NCBI GenBank assembly: GCA_964582065.1
Contig: CAZOQG010000068.1
Location: 1-9,176, forward strand
Length of the DNA stretch: 9,176 nucleotides
DNA from: JACNFS01 sp964582065
Lineage (GTDB): Bacteria; Chloroflexota; Dehalococcoidia; GIF9; UBA5629
Reading direction: 5' to 3'
This document shows, piece after piece, positions 5,518 through 9,176 of this stretch (the first letter of the stretch is position 1; every line of letters starts with the position of its first letter). The translations under genes were made by a program, and so were the position numbers. Below the pieces are notes generated by a model. The model did not search any database. It was given only the letters and a program-made list of their open reading frames with translations, and was not told where the DNA came from.

Positions 5518-7944
5518 CTACCTCGTTTTGACCCATACCCGCTCACCATCGGTTACGAATTCGATGGTTCCGTGATTTGAGGTTAGGTAGACCGTGTCGC
5601 TTCCCAGGCGCTGGGTTAGCCTGTCCAGCACCTCGGTATTAGGGAGCCCAAATCTGTTATTAGCGCCTACTGAAATCACTGCTACCTCAGGGTCAACTAC
5701 AGCCAGAAATTCTGGGGAAGTGGAAGTCCGGCTGCCGTGGTGGGCCACTTTTAGTACTGTACTCTTGAGATTGGCTCGCCGGGCAATGAGGTCCCATTCA
5801 GCCTCTTGGCCAATGTCGGCAGTGAATAAGAAGCTTACCTTGTTCCAGTTCAGGCGCAACACAACGCCGTTGTTGTCAACATCATCGGAAGTGCCTTGAA
5901 GCAAGAGCGATGGAGGATGAAGCACCTCTATCTTTATTCCGTCTCCGAGGTCGATTTCTTGTTCAGCGTGAGCGATATTGTAGTGAATTTTTCTATCTTT
6001 AACTAATCTGAGCCACTGCTGATAAATGGCTGAGCTGTAGGCTATTCCCGGCTCCATGGCCTGTTGCACTTCATAGTTCTGGAGTACTTCTACCAGACCG
6101 GTGACATGGTCGGCTTGGGGTTGAGTTAGCACTAGCAAATTGATAGTCCTGTCCCAAAAAGGCAGCTTCTTGCCTAGCTCCAAGCTTATTGCTTTGGGGC
6201 TCGGCCCGCCATCGATGAGAATATCCTGGCCGTTTGGCGTCTGGATTAGGATAGCGTCTCCTTGCCCTACATCAAGTATACTTACGTGAAGCTTGTCATC
6301 AGGCATGTTTAGGATGGCTACCCAAACTAGGATGGATGCAATTAGGAGCGGAGAGACAACCCATTTCTTGGGTAGTCTGGAAGCAAGGTCTGGACCCTTG
6401 TTGGCCAAGTGGCGTACTTTGGAGGCTATCGGGGAAAGGAAGTCGGCTAATCGCCTTCGGTAAGTGATAATTGCCACGGCTGCCACCAGTAAAGCATAGT
6501 AACGCCATATTTGCCAAATATGGATGCTGCCTAGCTCAGCAGATGAGAATGGCAAGGCATCGAAGACTTGCACTACTAGGATTAGGTAGCTGAGGAAAAG
6601 CCAGGCTACCCAACCTAGAATCTGGGCCAGAAGCGGTGCAAGAAGGCCTACCATACTGACTAGAGCTGAAGTGATAATAATGCCTGGCAAGGCCAGCAAA
6701 GCTAGGAACGTAGCCGGTAGACCCACGAAGGAGACGAGGCCGAAATTGTAGGCGATGACCGGCAATGTAGCTAGAATGGCAGCTAACGTCACCGCAAAGC
6801 TATCAGCAGCAACATTACACGAAGATGCTACAGTCCCTTTTGTACTTATGGAGGCCGCAACTCTTTTCCTACCCCAAGCTTGAAAATGAGGGAAGAGGGA
6901 GACAAGCCCCGCCATAGCCAGGAAACTCAACTGGAAGCTGGTAGTCCATAGAATTTGGGGCTGAATTCCTACCATCACCGCTGCAGCGAAAGTCAGAGCA
7001 GTCAGAGCGGTCCGCTGCCTGCCAAGACGTTCTCCTATCAGGAACATTGTTCCCATGATTGCGCCACGGACTACGGGCGGATTCATGCCGGTAACCAAGG
7101 CATATAACCAAATGGCTGCAAGAGCTAGCCAGATATAGATGTAATATCGTCTGCCGAAGAGCCAGATTCCAGCGCTCAGGACTATGCCTATGATAATGCT
7201 GAGGTGGAGACCAGAGATGGCCAGCAGATGGGCAGTGCCGGTTCTTGAGAAAACTTCCCGTAGAGAAGGTGGTATGTCGCCTCTTTGGCCCAAAAAGACG
7301 CCTTGAGCTAGTGAGGCTTGTGGTTCGGGTAGAGCGAGGGAAAGGCTTTGGGAAAGGCGATTTCTCAATGAATAAATCCAAGCCAACGGTTTACAACCTT
7401 TGCCTGTATCCAACACTTCTATTTCGGGGTAATGTATGATTGAATAAATTCCTTGCCGCGCCAGGTAACTTTTGTAGTCAAAATCACCAAATTGCTGTGG
7501 TGTTTCCAGCTTGCCAGTCACTTTCAACATATCTCCGTAGTGGTATTCGTGATATCTAGGCACCCGTATGAGAGCTTTTCCTGAGATTTCGTTCCTGTGG
7601 CCATCCATTTGCAATTCTCTGGCTGAAATCTGGAAAATACAGGCCCTATCTCTTGTTTCAGGGTCCGTAGCTACCATTCCCTGAATTTCAACCACTCCAC
7701 GGTCATTGTAGAATTGGAGGTGATGTTCATTGACCGTGGGTAGATTTGACTGGAAGCGAAGGCTGCCTCCAAGCAAGGCCAAAAGGCAAAAGCCGGCCAA
7801 GAGCAGAGGTTTTCTATATTGTGACAGGAATGGAATGAGGCACAGGGGGAGAAGACCCAGGAGGATAACGCCCAGCGGCAAGGCGATTCTTGAGCCTAGA
7901 TAGATTCCTGCTACCCAAGCGCTGCTAAGATAAATGAGTGCCAC
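5518..7944 (-). CDS. comEC: ComEC/Rec2-type DNA uptake channel protein
   Basis: Polytopic inner-membrane protein of 808 residues that moves single-stranded DNA into the cytoplasm during natural transformation. The order is typical: two to three N-terminal helices, a soluble DUF4131 OB-like part (about 75-175, ending FDYKSYLARQGI), the Competence domain with many helices (about 210-520, conserved HLLAISGLH at 239-247), and a C-terminal metallo-beta-lactamase-like domain (about 553-808, DVGQGDA at 558-564). In the latter the HxHxDH metal motif reads QPQADH (608-613), so two histidines are replaced, while Asp710 (FTADIG) and AHHGS (734-738) remain. The start is GTG at 7942-7944. GAGGA within the last comEA codons serves as ribosome site, 11 nt upstream, and comEA ends 7 bp before, so translation is probably coupled. 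Length and composition look intact. Confidence 0.96.
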   Translation of the reverse strand: MALIYLSSAWVAGIYLGSRIALPLGVILLGLLPLCLIPFLSQYRKPLLLAGFCLLALLGGSLRFQSNLPTVNEHHLQFYNDRGVVEIQGMVATDPETRDRACIFQISARELQMDGHRNEISGKALIRVPRYHEYHYGDMLKVTGKLETPQQFGDFDYKSYLARQGIYSIIHYPEIEVLDTGKGCKPLAWIYSLRNRLSQSLSLALPEPQASLAQGVFLGQRGDIPPSLREVFSRTGTAHLLAISGLHLSIIIGIVLSAGIWLFGRRYYIYIWLALAAIWLYALVTGMNPPVVRGAIMGTMFLIGERLGRQRTALTALTFAAAVMVGIQPQILWTTSFQLSFLAMAGLVSLFPHFQAWGRKRVAASISTKGTVASSCNVAADSFAVTLAAILATLPVIAYNFGLVSFVGLPATFLALLALPGIIITSALVSMVGLLAPLLAQILGWVAWLFLSYLILVVQVFDALPFSSAELGSIHIWQIWRYYALLVAAVAIITYRRRLADFLSPIASKVRHLANKGPDLASRLPKKWVVSPLLIASILVWVAILNMPDDKLHVSILDVGQGDAILIQTPNGQDILIDGGPSPKAISLELGKKLPFWDRTINLLVLTQPQADHVTGLVEVLQNYEVQQAMEPGIAYSSAIYQQWLRLVKDRKIHYNIAHAEQEIDLGDGIKIEVLHPPSLLLQGTSDDVDNNGVVLRLNWNKVSFLFTADIGQEAEWDLIARRANLKSTVLKVAHHGSRTSTSPEFLAVVDPEVAVISVGANNRFGLPNTEVLDRLTQRLGSDTVYLTSNHGTIEFVTDGERVWVKTR

Positions 7945-7951
7945 GGGGTTT

Positions 7952-8461
7952 TCAGTCCTCGACTGTAATTAAGTCTCTTATTTTGTCCAAGGTAGAGGGG
8001 CCAATGCCATCGACATTGAGCAAATCCTCGATTCTGTGGAAAGGTCCATGTTGAGTGCGGTAGTCGACAATCGCTTGAGCTTTACCCTGCCCAATTCCGG
8101 GCAAGGCTTCAAGTAGCCAGGCTTCAGCCCGGCTTAGGTTTATCTTTTGTGGTGGATGGCTTTCGCCGACCTTGGGCACATGGATCTTAATGTGACTGAG
8201 GTCAGCATCAGGCATGGGGCCGGTAGCTTGGATAAGAGCATCTATGGTGTCATCACTCTTTGCAGGATAGAAGCCGGGACTAGCTACTGCCCCACCAATG
8301 TAAATTTCGCCGTGGTACTGAGGCGGAGTGGCTGAGGACAGGGAGATCTCGACAAGTTGGTGACTGCTCTCCTTGACCGCTAGCACTATACCACCACAAA
8401 CGAGGCTGACCAGCAGAAAGGCGACGATGAATAACCATAATCTATCCAGGTGACTTGACAT
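7952..8461 (-). CDS. comEA: ComEA-type competence DNA-binding protein
   Basis: Membrane-anchored DNA receptor of 169 residues that binds incoming double-stranded DNA outside the membrane and hands it to ComEC. One transmembrane segment at about 8-29 anchors it. An SLBB domain (about 51-96, GEIYIGGAVASPGFY) follows. The C-terminal double helix-hairpin-helix domain (about 106-167) has INLSRAEAWLLEALPGIG with PGIG at 121-124 and DGIG at 151-154, the usual DNA backbone-binding hairpins. All parts are present and the length fits the family. The start ATG is preceded by GGGGG about 5 nt upstream, a modest ribosome site, and by a possible -10 TAAGAT (minus strand, 8480-8485). It is the first gene of a two-gene operon with comEC and is divergent from smpB over 56 bp. 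Confidence 0.96.
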   Translation of the reverse strand: MSSHLDRLWLFIVAFLLVSLVCGGIVLAVKESSHQLVEISLSSATPPQYHGEIYIGGAVASPGFYPAKSDDTIDALIQATGPMPDADLSHIKIHVPKVGESHPPQKINLSRAEAWLLEALPGIGQGKAQAIVDYRTQHGPFHRIEDLLNVDGIGPSTLDKIRDLITVED

Positions 8462-8479
8462 AATAACCCCCGAACTTCT

Positions 8480-8507
8480 ATCTTATTTGTTCTGATAGTG
8501 ATAGAAT
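8480..8507. promoter_or_regulatory. Divergent promoter region of comEA and smpB
   Basis: The 56 bp between the two starts must hold both promoters. For smpB, TAGAAT (8502-8507) is a good -10 just 10 nt before the ATG. For comEA, TAAGAT on the minus strand (8480-8485) fits a -10. Neither has a clear -35. A direct repeat of TGATAG (8493-8498 and 8499-8504) lies between them and overlaps the smpB -10, a possible operator. Confidence 0.4.
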
Positions 8508-8517
8508 TTTAGCACAT

Positions 8518-8973
8518 ATGGTGAACTCAAAAACGATAAGTGTCAATCGTAAAGCCTATCACGATTATGATATTCTGGAAAGCCTGGAAGCTGGCATTGT
8601 CCTCACTGGCACTGAGATAAAGTCAATTCGGGCAGGCAGGGTAAATATTCGTGATGCCTATGCCAGGCCTGAAGGTGGTGAGCTGTGGCTGGTTAATGCC
8701 CACATTGCAGCATATGAAGCTGGCAGCCGCTATAATCACGAGCCAAACCGGCCGCGCAAGCTCTTGCTGCATCGTCGCCAAATCAATCAACTGGTAGGCA
8801 TGGCAACCCGGAAAGGTTTGACTTTGGTGCCTTTGAAGTTATATATTAAAAGAGGGGTAGCCAAATTGGAGTTGGGTGTGGCTCGCGGTAAGAGACTTCA
8901 CGACAAGAGAGAGGCAATGGCTCGTCGTGAAACAGATAGGGAAATAGAGCGGGCGTTGAAGAGAGAGAGCTAG
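8518..8973 (+). CDS. smpB: SsrA-binding protein SmpB
   Basis: SmpB binds tmRNA and delivers it to stalled ribosomes for trans-translation, in the cytoplasm. The 151 residues match the family throughout: AGIVLTGTEIKSIRAGRVNI, LWLVNAHIAAYE, NHEPNRPRKLLLHR, GLTLVPLKLYIKRGVAKLELGVARGK, and a basic C-terminal tail (KRLHDKREAMARRETDREI) that enters the ribosomal mRNA channel. Nothing is missing. The ATG at 8518 has no ribosome site upstream (TTTTAGCACAT), and a -10-like TAGAAT ends 10 nt before it, so the mRNA may be almost leaderless. A GTG directly follows as second codon and is an alternative start. The tmRNA gene begins 24 bp after the stop, so the two partners are neighbours and may share a transcript. 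Confidence 0.97.
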   Translation: MVNSKTISVNRKAYHDYDILESLEAGIVLTGTEIKSIRAGRVNIRDAYARPEGGELWLVNAHIAAYEAGSRYNHEPNRPRKLLLHRRQINQLVGMATRKGLTLVPLKLYIKRGVAKLELGVARGKRLHDKREAMARRETDREIERALKRES

Positions 8974-8997
8974 GAAGCACCTTAAAAACTCAATTTT

Positions 8998-9176
8998 GGG
9001 GGCGCGTGGCTTCGACAGGGGCAGGCCTACAGGACAGCAAGTCGAGGTGCCATCTACCTCGTAAAACAGGTGGCAAAAGACAACTGCCGAAGAAGCAGTT
9101 CCAATCGCAGCCTAATTAGGGCTGCGCATCCAACCTGACCTCACCCCGATGGGTTGGGATTGGGTGCCGACAAGTC
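8998..9176 (+). ncRNA. ssrA: tmRNA (transfer-messenger RNA), 5' part
   Basis: tmRNA frees stalled ribosomes and adds a degradation tag. The 5' end GGGGGCGCGTGGCTTCGACAG is characteristic of the alanine-acceptor half. Pseudoknot 1 is visible: CGAGGT (9043-9048) pairs with ACCTCG (9056-9061) and its loop GCCATCT (9049-9055) with AGGTGGC (9068-9074). The tag frame starts at GCC 9086 with the conserved A four bases before it, encodes AEEAVPIAA and stops at TAA 9113-9115. The stop sits in the loop of helix 5 (GCAGCC 9107-9112 with GGCTGC 9120-9125). Pseudoknot 2 begins with CCAACC (9130-9135) paired to GGTTGG (9152-9157) and CACCC (9142-9146) to GGGTG (9162-9166). The rest, including the 3' acceptor end, lies beyond the window. 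No own promoter is evident in the 24 bp after smpB. Confidence 0.95.
9086..9115 (+). other. tmRNA tag peptide reading frame (AEEAVPIAA)
   Basis: The resume codon is probably GCC at 9086, chosen because the preceding CAACT puts an A at position -4 as in known tmRNAs, and because this frame ends in Ala-Ala followed by TAA. With the alanine carried by tmRNA itself the added tag would be AAEEAVPIAA. The hydrophobic-Ala-Ala end is the usual ClpXP-type degradation signal. The exact resume position is inferred. Confidence 0.75.

Noticed and set aside
5192..5575. 127-codon plus-strand open frame starting with GTG
   Set aside because: It runs into the 3' end of comEC on the opposite strand, has no recognisable domain and no ribosome site, and competes with a more protein-like frame over the same bases.
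5518..6300. Antibiotic-resistance beta-lactamase reading of the comEC 3' part
   Set aside because: The metallo-beta-lactamase-like domain is continuous with the ComEC membrane part and has the ComEC-type DVGQGDA and AHHGS motifs, so it belongs to DNA uptake.
6869..7381. 170-codon minus-strand open frame inside comEC
   Set aside because: It is an out-of-frame shadow in the same strand region as the conserved Competence domain, with Ser/His/Arg-rich composition typical of a shifted frame.

Overview
The window holds a mostly ordinary bacterial chromosomal segment of roughly 50% GC, broken by one 100-N scaffold gap. Eight protein genes and the start of the tmRNA gene are recognisable. Core bacterial genes (priA, def, smpB, ssrA), membrane competence genes, and a secreted/membrane CARDB protein with a Pro/Thr-rich linker suggest an environmental genome. 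The combination would fit Chloroflexota, possibly Dehalococcoidia, but this is an impression from protein style and gene content, not a proven placement.

Layout. Plus strand 1-1624: the 3' part of priA (replication restart helicase), overlapping by one base with def (peptide deformylase). Minus strand, read from high to low coordinates: comEA and comEC (DNA uptake), about 550 bp without a confident gene, a short sensor-less histidine kinase, a heptanucleotide repeat tract interrupted by the assembly gap, an OmpR-type response regulator, then a 308-bp spacer and a three-domain CARDB membrane protein that converges on def. Plus strand 8518-9176: smpB, and 24 bp later the 5' half of ssrA (tmRNA), cut off by the window end.

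Functional grouping. comEA-comEC form a compact operon for binding double-stranded DNA and moving single strands across the membrane. The kinase and regulator form a two-component pair with no visible sensor domain, so their input is unknown. smpB and ssrA give the two parts of trans-translation, and the tag reading frame (AEEAVPIAA) can be read directly. priA-def is a housekeeping pair.

No clearly new biological system is visible. The points most worth a second look are the heptamer repeat array that probably caused the gap between kinase and regulator, a ComEC metallo-beta-lactamase domain that has lost two metal-binding histidines (QPQADH), the puzzling topology of the CARDB protein, the near-leaderless smpB, and the 550-bp region with coding-like remnants on both strands.
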